From the NCBI GenBank assembly GCA_964548565.1, contig CAZJTF010000403.1:1-6067 (forward strand): a stretch of 6,067 nucleotides of DNA. Direction: 5' to 3'. Every line of letters begins with the position of its first letter. The stretch's first letter is position 1. Positions 1-6,067 of this stretch are shown here, in pieces. Below the pieces are notes generated by a model that was given only the letters and a program-made list of their open reading frames with translations, did no database searches and was not told the origin of the DNA. The stretch is from CAYLLT01 sp964548565 (GTDB taxonomy: Bacteria > Planctomycetota > Phycisphaerae > UBA1845 > PWPN01). Both the position numbers and the translations under genes were made by a program.

Positions 1-18
1 CAGAGCCTTCCAGCGTCA

Positions 19-35
19 CACGGCCACAGGCCGTG
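19..35 (+). terminator. small GC-rich hairpin, possible terminator of an upstream gene
   Basis: A perfect 7-bp inverted repeat (CACGGCC at 19-25, GGCCGTG at 29-35) encloses a 3-base loop. It is followed by G and then only three T residues. The stem is strong enough to form in RNA, but the T tract is weak, so it is either a poor intrinsic terminator for a gene left of the window or an unrelated palindrome. No coding sequence to its left can be recognised. Confidence 0.3.
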
Positions 36-47
36 GTTTCAGAAAGT

Positions 48-109
48 AATGACGAATCGCGAACGGCAGGTTGCTGCAGACCTCTTTCGTCATTCGGATT
101 TCGTCATTC
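48..109. repeat. short direct and inverted repeats in the decarboxylase leader
   Basis: TTTCGTCATTC occurs at 85-95 and again at 99-109, a 14-base period. Its 9-base reverse complement AATGACGAA lies upstream at 48-56. The upstream copy could pair perfectly over 9 bp with either downstream copy (86-94 or 100-108), so the two pairings exclude each other. The element sits within 20 bases of the ribosome binding site of the next gene. It could be a leader structure that affects translation, or one member of an interspersed intergenic repeat family. The sequence alone does not decide this. Confidence 0.5.
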
Positions 110-115
110 TCCACC

Positions 116-124
116 GAGGTGGTG
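116..124 (+). promoter_or_regulatory. ribosome binding site that fixes the decarboxylase start
   Basis: GAGGTGGTG resembles the anti-Shine-Dalgarno complement and lies about 8 bases before the ATG at 128. It favours that ATG over an in-frame TTG at 71, which has no comparable site. CCAC at 111-114 can pair with GTGG at 119-122 around a CGAG loop. This would make a 4-bp hairpin that partly hides the site. Confidence 0.6.
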
Positions 125-127
125 AAC

Positions 128-1264
128 ATGTCCGGCACCAGGATTCTCCAGAGCCTCGCCCGTGAGCACGGCACGCCGCTCTTCATCGTCGATCACGAGC
201 AGCTCCGGCGCAACTTCCGCGAGTTCCGGCGGCGCCTGCCGCGCGTGCAGCCCTACTATGCGGTAAAGGCCAATCCCGCGCCGGAGATCGTGCAGACCCT
301 CTACAAGGCGGGCGCGAGCTTTGACGTCGCCTCCATCGGCGAGTTCCGCCTGGTCTACGAAAACATCCGCGACCTGCCACCCAAGGAGCGGCAGGACTAC
401 ATCTGGGACAAGATCATCTACGCCAACCCGATCAAGGATCGGGCAACGCTCGAAGAACTGGACCCGTACAAGCCGCTGGTCACCTACGACAACCGCGAGG
501 AAATCGGCAAGATCCGTCGCCACGCACCCCACGCGGGGCTCGCGCTGCGGATCCGCGTGCCCAACACGGGCTCGATGGTCGAGCTTTCCAGCAAGTTCGG
601 CGCGGCCCCGGGCGAGGCGGCCGACCTGATCGCGGCCGCATTCGATGCCGGTCTGACCGTGGAGGGCCTCTGCTTCCACGTGGGCAGCCAGTGCACGAAT
701 TTCGACAACTACGTGCAGGCGCTCAATATGTCCGCCCAGGTGATCGAAGAGGCGGCCAGTCGCGGCTACACGCTCAAGCTGCTGGACATCGGCGGCGGCT
801 TCCCCGCACCGTACGAGGGAAGTATCCATCGATTCCACGAGCTCGCCGCGGTTTTGAACGCGGAGATCAAGCGTCTCTTCCCGAAGGAGCTGGAGATCCT
901 GGCCGAACCCGGACGGTTCATGGTCGCGACGGCCGCCACGCTGGTCGCCGAGGTGATCGGCAAGGCCGAGCGCGACGGGAAGCGGTGTTACTATCTCAAC
1001 GACGGCATCTACCACACCTTCTCCGGCGTACTGTTCGACCACTGCCAGTACCGCATCAAGTCGTTCAAGAAAGGCCCGACGCAGCTCTGTGCGGTGTTCG
1101 GCCCCACCTGCGACGCGCTGGACACGATTTCGCAGGCCGAGCCGCTGCCGGAGCTCGATCTGGGCGACCTGGTCTACAGCGAGCACATCGGCGCGTACAG
1201 CCACGCCTCGGCGACGTGGTTCAACGGCTTTCCGCCCGCGAAGGTGGTTCACGTCAACATGTGA
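128..1264 (+). CDS. ornithine decarboxylase-like PLP-dependent (fold type III) decarboxylase
   Basis: This 378-residue cytoplasmic enzyme is predicted to decarboxylate ornithine to putrescine, the entry step of polyamine synthesis. The length fits the bacterial/eukaryotic ODC family. The N-terminal alanine-racemase-like barrel has the PLP lysine in YAVKANP (K47), the HVGS motif (H184), the glycine-rich phosphate loop LDIGGGFP (G222-G224) and AEPGR (E260). The C-terminal beta domain has the NDGIY segment (291-295), GVLFDH, whose D304 matches the aspartate of the ODC substrate-specificity helix, the catalytic GPTCD (C328, D329) and GAY (Y357). The C328/D329 and Y357 motifs would complete the partner subunit's active site in a dimer. 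Residues about 81-94 form a longer loop before the IIYANP motif than in animal ODC. Arginine decarboxylase is unlikely because it is far longer. Lysine/ornithine dual use or carboxynorspermidine decarboxylase are weaker alternatives. The ATG at 128 is chosen for its ribosome binding site. A DUF1080 gene follows on the same strand. Confidence 0.9.
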   Translation: MSGTRILQSLAREHGTPLFIVDHEQLRRNFREFRRRLPRVQPYYAVKANPAPEIVQTLYKAGASFDVASIGEFRLVYENIRDLPPKERQDYIWDKIIYANPIKDRATLEELDPYKPLVTYDNREEIGKIRRHAPHAGLALRIRVPNTGSMVELSSKFGAAPGEAADLIAAAFDAGLTVEGLCFHVGSQCTNFDNYVQALNMSAQVIEEAASRGYTLKLLDIGGGFPAPYEGSIHRFHELAAVLNAEIKRLFPKELEILAEPGRFMVATAATLVAEVIGKAERDGKRCYYLNDGIYHTFSGVLFDHCQYRIKSFKKGPTQLCAVFGPTCDALDTISQAEPLPELDLGDLVYSEHIGAYSHASATWFNGFPPAKVVHVNM

Positions 1265-1324
1265 GCGATGCCCGGGCGCCAGGGCCTGCGCGTGACGCTC
1301 CGCTGCCCGGTGGGAGAACTGGCC

Positions 1325-2011
1325 ATGTTCGGGCTGATCTGTGCCCTCACAAGCGCGGTTTTCGTCGCGGATCGCCCCGTCACGGGTCCGGTGCTGCGTA
1401 ACGTGCTCACGGCCGACACTGCTGCTGGCTGGAAGATCCGGAATGCTCCCCGGGAGAGCTGGGCCGTTGAGGGCGGCGTCCTCCGCTGCACCAGCACCGG
1501 CGGGCTCTGGGGCGGCTGGATCGGCAGCACGCAGGAGTACACCGACGTCGCCATCGAAGTGGAGTTCAAACTCTCGCCGGGCGCGAACAGCGGCGTCTAC
1601 CTGCGGGCGCCGGAGGAAGGCCACGTCTCTTCGCATGGGCTCGAGATCCAAATCCTGGACGACGACGCGGAGAAGCACCGGACGCTCGGGCCGGTTCAGC
1701 TCTGCGGATCCATCTACAAGATTGCCGCACCCCGCGAACGCGCCTGCCGCCCGCCGGGCGAGTGGAATCGCATGCGGATCACCGCCGTCGGCGCTCACAT
1801 CACGGTCGAACTCAACGGCCGCACGGTTGTCGACGCGGACGGGCGATCGTATCCCGAGCTGGCGAAGCGCCGGGCACGCGGCTTCATCGGCCTGCAGGAT
1901 CACCACAGCGCGGTCTGGTTCCGCAATCTCCGGGTTGCCGACCTGTCCGCGGCGACGACCCGGCCCGCGACGTCGCGCCCGTCAGGTACGCCGTCGACAC
2001 GCCCCGGCTGA
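1325..2011 (+). CDS. exported DUF1080 domain protein (3-keto-disaccharide hydrolase/lyase-like)
   Basis: This 228-residue protein is built around one DUF1080 domain (PF06439), a concanavalin-like beta-sandwich family linked to cleavage or hydration of 3-keto-glucosides and very abundant in Planctomycetota. Family hallmarks in order are W46 with AVEGGVL, FKLSPGANSGVYLR (81-94), GLEIQILDDD (105-114), SIYKIAAP (129-136), PGEWNRMRI (144-152), LNG (163-165) and GFIGLQDH (186-193) leading to WFRNLRV (198-204). A short hydrophobic start (residues 1-15) suggests export. After about residue 207 the tail is low-complexity Thr/Pro/Ser/Arg. I chose the ATG at 1325 because GGGAGA at 1312-1317 lies 7 bases before it. 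Alternatives are GTG 1292 and ATG 1268. Both add an Arg-containing N-region, but neither has a visible ribosome binding site. The gap after the decarboxylase stop is 60 bases (3 from ATG 1268), so co-transcription is plausible. The exact substrate cannot be read from sequence. Confidence 0.85.
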   Translation: MFGLICALTSAVFVADRPVTGPVLRNVLTADTAAGWKIRNAPRESWAVEGGVLRCTSTGGLWGGWIGSTQEYTDVAIEVEFKLSPGANSGVYLRAPEEGHVSSHGLEIQILDDDAEKHRTLGPVQLCGSIYKIAAPRERACRPPGEWNRMRITAVGAHITVELNGRTVVDADGRSYPELAKRRARGFIGLQDHHSAVWFRNLRVADLSAATTRPATSRPSGTPSTRPG

Positions 2012-2150
2012 TCACCCCCTCCATGCTGGATGCGGCCAGACCGGTTCGGCCTCGAAAGGCGCGCTGTAAGATCGCCCTGCGCCAGTCCAATATCCGCTGC
2101 AGGCAGCCTTTCCTGCGCGCCCATCCGCCCAAAACCGAAAGGAGACACCG
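2012..2150. other. intergenic spacer with an imperfect palindrome
   Basis: These 139 bases separate two same-strand genes. An imperfect palindrome at 2034-2051 has GGCC arms around a central CCGG. In RNA it would form 4 GC pairs, one A-C mismatch, one G-U and one A-U pair. No T tract follows, so it is not a convincing terminator. I see no clear -35/-10 promoter. The last bases hold the ribosome binding site of the serine hydrolase. Confidence 0.3.
2138..2145 (+). promoter_or_regulatory. ribosome binding site supporting a GTG start
   Basis: AAAGGAGA is a near-ideal Shine-Dalgarno sequence ending 5 bases before GTG 2151. It supports the non-ATG start, which also gives the protein a well-formed signal peptide. 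Confidence 0.75.
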
Positions 2151-4079
2151 GTGAACTCCGCAGATCGATTGAAACGCAGCCTCTCGATCGCAATTTGCGT
2201 CGTGGTGAGCGTCTGCGCAAGGCTTGATGCGACAGGCCCGGCATCCGCACCGGCGGCCAGCCAGGCGAGCCGCGGCGCCGCCGTGGTGGACGCGGGCGCC
2301 ATCGACGCTTTCATGCAGGGGCAGATGGCGGAAAAGCAGTATCCAAGCTTGAGCATCGGTGTGGTCCGGGACCAGAAACTCATTTTTGCGAGGGCATACG
2401 GCCTGGCGGACCGCGAGAGGAATCGACCCGCAACCGTCGACACGATCTACCGCATCGGCTCGATCACAAAGGTCTTCACCACCACGGCCATGTGCATCCT
2501 GAGGGACGAGAGACGCTTCCAACTCGATGATCCGATCAGCCGGTTTTTGCCGAGGTCGGTGAAGCTGCCGACGGATGGGCGCGGCGCTCCGGCGATCACG
2601 TTCCGTCACCTGGCAACGCATACGTCCGGGCTGCCGCGGATGCCGGCCAACTTCGCACCCGACCAGAGGGGTTACACGCCGCAAGAACTCTACGAGGGGC
2701 TGGCGCAGACGGATCTCATCCACCCCATCGGAGCGAAGACGGCGTACTCCAATCTGGGCGTGGGGCTCCTCGGGCACGTCCTGACCTGCATTACCGGCCA
2801 GTCCTACGATGCCCTCCTCAGGAGCCGCCTGCTCGATCCTCTGGGCATGACGCACACTGCGTACCAGCTCTCCGATGAACAGAAGCGCATGCTCGCGACC
2901 GGTTACATGGGCAAGGACCAAAGCACGCCCGCACCGGAGGATGACTATGGCGTCCTGGCCGGCTGCGGCGATCTCGCCTCGAACATTCCGGACCTCGCAC
3001 GCTTCCTCTCGCTGCAGATGCGTCGCGGGCAGGTGGACGTGAAACCGGTCGCGGGCGGGACGCTGACCGAGCTGCATACCCCGCAGCGGCTCATGGACGG
3101 GTGGGAGTCGGGCGTGGGGCTCGGATGGATCACCACCCCTCCCGCGAAGGAGGTGAAGGAGCTGGCCGAGATCGGCGATATCGTCTGGCACAACGGCGGG
3201 ACGCTGGGCGGCTATTACGCCTGGATCGGCTTTTCCCCCGGGCACAAGCTGGGGGCGATCGTTCTCACGAACGCCTCGCAGGACGTGGACGGCCTGGGCT
3301 TCGCCCTGCTTGTCATGGCTTTCGAGCAGTTGAACGCGGATCGTGCGATCGCCAGCCTCCCGAGCGGCGCCGAGGTAATGGACGCATATGTGAAGGCGAC
3401 CGGCGGGGCGGAGGCACACGACGGACTTCGCACGCTCATGATGCGCGGCACTATGAATGCTGGCGGCATCAAGATGTCACTCGAAGGCTTCGAGGCGACG
3501 GGCTCGCGATTCTACTGTTGCACGAAGGTTCTGGGCCGCATCACGTCCGAGGAGGGCTGCGATGGCAGGATCGTCTGGGAGCGAAGTTTCCCGGAGGGAG
3601 CGACCCTCGAAGACGGCGACAGCCGGGCGATCCTGATGCGCGAGGCATTCCTGCAGCAGCATTCGCAGTGGCAGACGCTTTTCAAAGAAGCCAGATGCAC
3701 GCGCGTCACTCGGTTCCACGATCACGACTGTTACCAGGTGGAACTGGCTGCACGAGAAGGACCGCCCGAAACCCGATACTACGACGTGGAGTCAAAGCTC
3801 CTGATCGGGTCGGTGGTGACCATGGACGTGCCCGCGCTGGGGCAGGTGCCGGTGGAGTCGGTGCACTCGGACTACCGCCGGGTCGGCGGCGTGCTGCACC
3901 CATTCCGCCTGGAGCAGACCATCACGGACATCAAGCTCATCTTCGTGGTCGAGGCGATGGAGGCGAACGTCGAGATCGCGCCGGAGCGGTTCGCCCTCCC
4001 GGCGGAGGTGCGAACGCTCCTCAGACAACAGGCAACATCGTCGCCGACCAGTGCACCGTCCGCCATTCCCGGCACCTGA
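2151..4079 (+). CDS. exported class C beta-lactamase-family serine hydrolase with C-terminal LolA-like domain
   Basis: This 642-residue protein starts with a signal peptide: K/R at residues 6-9, hydrophobic 11-22, likely cleavage after A23 (VCA|R). An Ala/Ser-rich linker follows. Residues about 50-395 are a beta-lactamase (PF00144) domain. Its SxxK motif is S104-I-T-K107, the second motif is Y199-S-N201, and HTSGL (157-161) is also present. The KTG-equivalent is H347-N-G-G350. This set is typical of esterase, D-amino-peptidase and penicillin-binding-protein-like members, so it should acylate on S104 in the periplasm or outside the cell; the substrate is unknown. Residues about 405-625 form a second domain that starts with DAYVKATGGAEA and is rich in beta strands. 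It resembles, by pattern only, LolA-like lipoprotein-sorting folds seen at the ends of other secreted hydrolases. The tail is Ser/Thr/Pro/Ala-rich. Antibiotic resistance should not be assumed from the family name. The gene converges with the beta-helix gene on the other strand. Confidence 0.88.
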   Translation: MNSADRLKRSLSIAICVVVSVCARLDATGPASAPAASQASRGAAVVDAGAIDAFMQGQMAEKQYPSLSIGVVRDQKLIFARAYGLADRERNRPATVDTIYRIGSITKVFTTTAMCILRDERRFQLDDPISRFLPRSVKLPTDGRGAPAITFRHLATHTSGLPRMPANFAPDQRGYTPQELYEGLAQTDLIHPIGAKTAYSNLGVGLLGHVLTCITGQSYDALLRSRLLDPLGMTHTAYQLSDEQKRMLATGYMGKDQSTPAPEDDYGVLAGCGDLASNIPDLARFLSLQMRRGQVDVKPVAGGTLTELHTPQRLMDGWESGVGLGWITTPPAKEVKELAEIGDIVWHNGGTLGGYYAWIGFSPGHKLGAIVLTNASQDVDGLGFALLVMAFEQLNADRAIASLPSGAEVMDAYVKATGGAEAHDGLRTLMMRGTMNAGGIKMSLEGFEATGSRFYCCTKVLGRITSEEGCDGRIVWERSFPEGATLEDGDSRAILMREAFLQQHSQWQTLFKEARCTRVTRFHDHDCYQVELAAREGPPETRYYDVESKLLIGSVVTMDVPALGQVPVESVHSDYRRVGGVLHPFRLEQTITDIKLIFVVEAMEANVEIAPERFALPAEVRTLLRQQATSSPTSAPSAIPGT

Positions 4080-4088
4080 GTTTTCAGG
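4075..4088. terminator. weak hairpin at the convergent gene junction
   Basis: CCTGA (4075-4079) and TCAGG (4084-4088) form a 5-bp stem around a GTTT loop. The left arm contains the hydrolase stop codon. Outer GGC (4071-4073) and GCC (4092-4094) could extend it across a small internal loop. No T tract follows on either strand. With only 32 bases between the two convergent stop codons, this is the most likely place for a shared terminator, but the signal is poor. Confidence 0.25.
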
Positions 4089-4111
4089 CACGCCCGGAAG
4101 GCGGTCGCATC

Positions 4112-6067
4112 TCAATTGGCGCAGTTCGGCTCTCCGCCGACGGATTCACCAGTGTAGCACCGCTGCACCACGCCGAAATCGTCCATGTCGGCGTCGCCGT
4201 CCGCGTCAAAGTCGGCACCGTTGCAGCCGGGTGTGTGCGGGATGGCCGGGCCCCGGGCGCAGGCCTTGAACGCCTGCACGTCGAGGTCGTCCACGTCCCC
4301 ATCCTGGTCCGTGTCGCCGGGTACCGGAGCGATGAACTCGTACGGGCCGAGGTCGACGATGGGCGGCGGGTCCAACCCCGTGTCGGGCGTCGATGGATCA
4401 TCGAAGAACCGCACCCTGCCCGCCAGGTCCACGAAAATGTCGAGCGTCCAGGAATTCTGGCCGGCATCGATCGCGGGCGAGCCCGGGCGCAGGGCGTAGT
4501 TATCGTCGAGTGTGCCCGGAACTTGATCCGCGCCGTCGGGATCGACGAAGAGCGGATCGGCGTTCCATTGTCCTCCCTGGATGATCGTCACGTCGGAATA
4601 GACACGGGAAGCGACCTGGGCGGATTCGTCCTGGTAGGGGCCGCCCTCGTCGCCATCGCTGTCGGCGGTATTTCCCCACAGGATGCTGTTGTATACGGCT
4701 GCGTAGTCGGTGGCGTGAATGCCGGCAGCCTGGCGGGCCTTGCACGTGTTGCCGGCGAATGTCGTCAGCGTGATTTCCATTTCGTCCTGCGCGGAAATGG
4801 CTCCACCCGCCACGCCGGCCGCGTTGGACGCGAACAGCGAGTTGTACACGGAGGGGCGCTCGTACCCTGCTGAGTAGATCGCCCCGCCACGGCCCGGCGC
4901 CGTGTTACCCAGGAACATGCAGTAGCTGATATCGAGCATACCCCCGTTGTTGAGGATCGCACCGCCGGAACCGTCGGGATTGCCCGCGGAGTTTCGCAGG
5001 AAGGTGCAGCCGCTCAACTGGAGCCAACCTCCGCTGGATATCGCGCCGCCGTCCACTTGCCCGCGGTTTCCGTCGAACAGAGAGTTTTCCACCCTCACGT
5101 CGCCGCTGACCGCCATCGGAGCGTCCAGGAACTGCGCGACGTTTCGCAGGAAACGGCAGTTCTGTACGAGCAGGGATCCGTCGAAGTGCTCGATCGCCCC
5201 GCCCAGGTTCTGCTCGAAGGTGCAGTTCCGCAGGACGACGTCGCTGAAATCGTCCACTTCGATCGCGGTGCCGTTCGCGTGGCGTAAGACAAACCCGTCC
5301 AGCAGCGTTCCGCCGGACCAGTCGTACATGCCCACCAGCCACCAGGTGTTCTCACCGAATCCGACGTCCGCCGCGTCCACGTATTTGTCACCGTTGACGT
5401 CGTACGGCAGGCACGCGGGGGGCGCGGGCGTCTCCCAATCCAGGCACGCCATGAGCGGCGTCAGGTCGGCCACATCGTTGCCCGCCAGATCACCGCTCAG
5501 GATCGTCGGATGCGCGGCTGGATCGCGCTGCTCGAGCGTCGTCTCGGAACCCGCAAACCCGCCATACAGCCGCATATCCTGTCCAATGGAGAACCACGAC
5601 CCCGTGTCACCCGTGTGCCTGCCGAAAACCACGTCGTAGTCGGGCAGGTAAATGCCGTGCGCCACCCAGATCTCCCGGACCGCCCCGCCGCTGTTCTCGG
5701 CGACGGCGATCGCGGTCTGCAGCTCGCGGTGCGCGTTCGCCCAGTCGCCGCCGCTGTCGTTGCCGGTGGCGGCCGCATTCACGTACAGCCGCGACGGCTC
5801 TGCGTTGTCGCAGACCCCGTCCTCGTCGAGGTCGTTCGGGTTCAGGTTCGGGCAGGGATCGATGCTGTCCAGAATGTCGTCCGCATCGGCATCGTCAGGG
5901 TCCGAGTCATAGCTGTACACACGGCTCCGGGTCACCGTAATCGTGCCGCCCAGGTTGTAGTAACAGCCGGCCAGACCGGTTCCTGACGCGGCCGGGCTCT
6001 GGAACGTCGATATACCCCCGGCACCCCCTGCGGACTGGTTGTAGAGGTACGAGCCGACGATCGTCAC
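4112..6067 (-). CDS. secreted parallel beta-helix protein with choice-of-anchor Q and dockerin-like C-terminus (5' end outside window)
   Basis: This is the C-terminal 651 residues of a larger extracellular protein. The frame is open to the right edge, so start and signal peptide are not visible. In visible-residue numbering, 53-90 is an acidic Asp-rich segment with DPCP and DEDGVCD, like thrombospondin type 3 calcium repeats. Residues 93-192 begin with LYVNAAATGND and end at TILSGDLAGND, the usual lead-in of this family. Residues 223-234 are a complete EF-hand loop. Residues about 253-466 are beta-helix rungs with FxxN and GGAI motifs. Residues about 500-577, with ALRPGSPAIDAG and VDLGPYEF, match the choice-of-anchor Q signature. 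Residues 583-651 are a dockerin-like pair of calcium loops. There is no transmembrane end or LPxTG motif, so attachment or export would rely on the C-terminal module or on unseen parts. Such proteins are typically large surface or matrix proteins. A catalytic role (pectate-lyase-like fold) is possible, but no active site is recognisable. Confidence 0.85.
   Translation of the reverse strand: MTIVGSYLYNQSAGGAGGISTFQSPAASGTGLAGCYYNLGGTITVTRSRVYSYDSDPDDADADDILDSIDPCPNLNPNDLDEDGVCDNAEPSRLYVNAAATGNDSGGDWANAHRELQTAIAVAENSGGAVREIWVAHGIYLPDYDVVFGRHTGDTGSWFSIGQDMRLYGGFAGSETTLEQRDPAAHPTILSGDLAGNDVADLTPLMACLDWETPAPPACLPYDVNGDKYVDAADVGFGENTWWLVGMYDWSGGTLLDGFVLRHANGTAIEVDDFSDVVLRNCTFEQNLGGAIEHFDGSLLVQNCRFLRNVAQFLDAPMAVSGDVRVENSLFDGNRGQVDGGAISSGGWLQLSGCTFLRNSAGNPDGSGGAILNNGGMLDISYCMFLGNTAPGRGGAIYSAGYERPSVYNSLFASNAAGVAGGAISAQDEMEITLTTFAGNTCKARQAAGIHATDYAAVYNSILWGNTADSDGDEGGPYQDESAQVASRVYSDVTIIQGGQWNADPLFVDPDGADQVPGTLDDNYALRPGSPAIDAGQNSWTLDIFVDLAGRVRFFDDPSTPDTGLDPPPIVDLGPYEFIAPVPGDTDQDGDVDDLDVQAFKACARGPAIPHTPGCNGADFDADGDADMDDFGVVQRCYTGESVGGEPNCAN
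4115..4321 (-). repeat. tandem 34-residue dockerin-like calcium repeat
   Basis: Visible residues 583-616 and 617-651 of the beta-helix protein are two copies of one unit. Every key position is offset by exactly 34. The calcium ligands D585, D587, D589, D593 and D596 match D619, D621, D623, D627 and D630. G590 matches G624, C603 matches C637, G606 matches G640, P613 matches P647, and C615 matches C649. Each unit is therefore an EF-hand loop, a short helix, and an 11-residue loop bracketed by two cysteines. Confidence 0.8.
4670..5311 (-). repeat. beta-helix rungs with FxxN and GGAI motifs
   Basis: Visible residues about 253-466 of the beta-helix protein. FxxN occurs at residues 284, 306, 331, 356, 385, 412 and 437. 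Exact GGAI follows at 289, 340, 368, 394 and 421, with a degenerate AAGI at 447. The residue two before the FxxN phenylalanine is Cys in four rungs (C282, C304, C354, C383) and Ser or Thr in the others, which fits a stacked internal ladder. The motif pair is the one used to define chlamydial polymorphic membrane protein repeats, but it also occurs in many unrelated bacterial beta-helices. Confidence 0.75.

Noticed and set aside
49..165. Possible 38-codon upstream reading frame overlapping the decarboxylase start
   Set aside because: Only a weak AGAAAG precedes its ATG, and the peptide resembles no leader peptide I know. It would be expected by chance in this composition.
104..1906. A 600-codon open frame on the minus strand
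   Set aside because: It lies antisense to the decarboxylase and DUF1080 genes, both with clear family motifs. Its product is an Arg/Ala/Val/Asp-rich string with no recognisable domain, as expected opposite GC-rich wobble positions.
2034..2047. A 14-base word shared with 5969-5982
   Set aside because: One copy is intergenic and one is inside the beta-helix gene. The flanks are unrelated, and one such match is plausible by chance in 6 kb of GC-rich DNA.
2201..2224. Possible lipoprotein signal (Cys22) in the serine hydrolase
   Set aside because: The residues before Cys22 (V-S-V) do not match the usual lipobox, whereas V-C-A followed by Arg fits ordinary signal peptidase cleavage.
1884..3419. 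A 511-codon open frame on the minus strand
   Set aside because: It is a shadow of the serine hydrolase and the end of the DUF1080 gene. It has no domain motif or convincing start.
3101..4873. A 590-codon plus-strand frame spanning the convergent junction
   Set aside because: It runs out of frame through the hydrolase and antisense through the beta-helix gene. Both real genes have intact motifs over the overlap, and the product is low-complexity Arg/Gly-rich.

Overview
The window looks like GC-rich chromosomal DNA from a member of the Planctomycetota or a close relative. I infer this from protein types, not from any marker gene. The evidence is a DUF1080-type secreted protein, a large secreted beta-helix protein with a choice-of-anchor Q region and a C-terminal dockerin-like calcium module, and a secreted serine hydrolase with an added C-terminal domain. 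Codons end mostly in G or C on both strands. This produces long spurious antisense reading frames, which I left out.

Layout, left to right. Bases 1-127 are a leader with a small GC-rich hairpin (possibly the terminator of an unseen upstream gene) and a short word, TTCGTCATT, twice directly and once inverted. It precedes a complete plus-strand ornithine-decarboxylase-like gene (128-1264), a cytoplasmic PLP enzyme of polyamine synthesis. A 228-residue exported DUF1080 (3-keto-disaccharide hydrolase/lyase-like) protein follows closely on the same strand (1325-2011, or from 1268 by a less supported start). After a 139-base spacer comes a 642-residue exported class C beta-lactamase-fold serine hydrolase with a C-terminal domain that resembles LolA-like lipoprotein-sorting folds (2151-4079; GTG start with a strong ribosome binding site).

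The right third (4112-6067) is on the minus strand and converges on the hydrolase with only 32 bases between stop codons. It is the C-terminal 651 residues of a larger extracellular protein whose start lies beyond the right edge. In protein order it has a thrombospondin-type-3-like acidic segment, a parallel beta-helix with FxxN and GGAI repeats like those of chlamydial Pmp proteins, an EF-hand loop inserted before the helix core, a choice-of-anchor Q region, and a dockerin-like module made of two copies of an exactly 34-residue unit.

The genes do not form an obvious single pathway. The first two may be co-transcribed. Three of the four products appear to act outside the cytoplasm. I found no RNA gene, CRISPR array, insertion sequence or attachment site, and no clear undescribed multi-gene system. 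The most distinctive structures are the 34-residue Cys-bracketed duplication, the calcium loop inserted in the beta-helix protein, and the leader of the decarboxylase gene.
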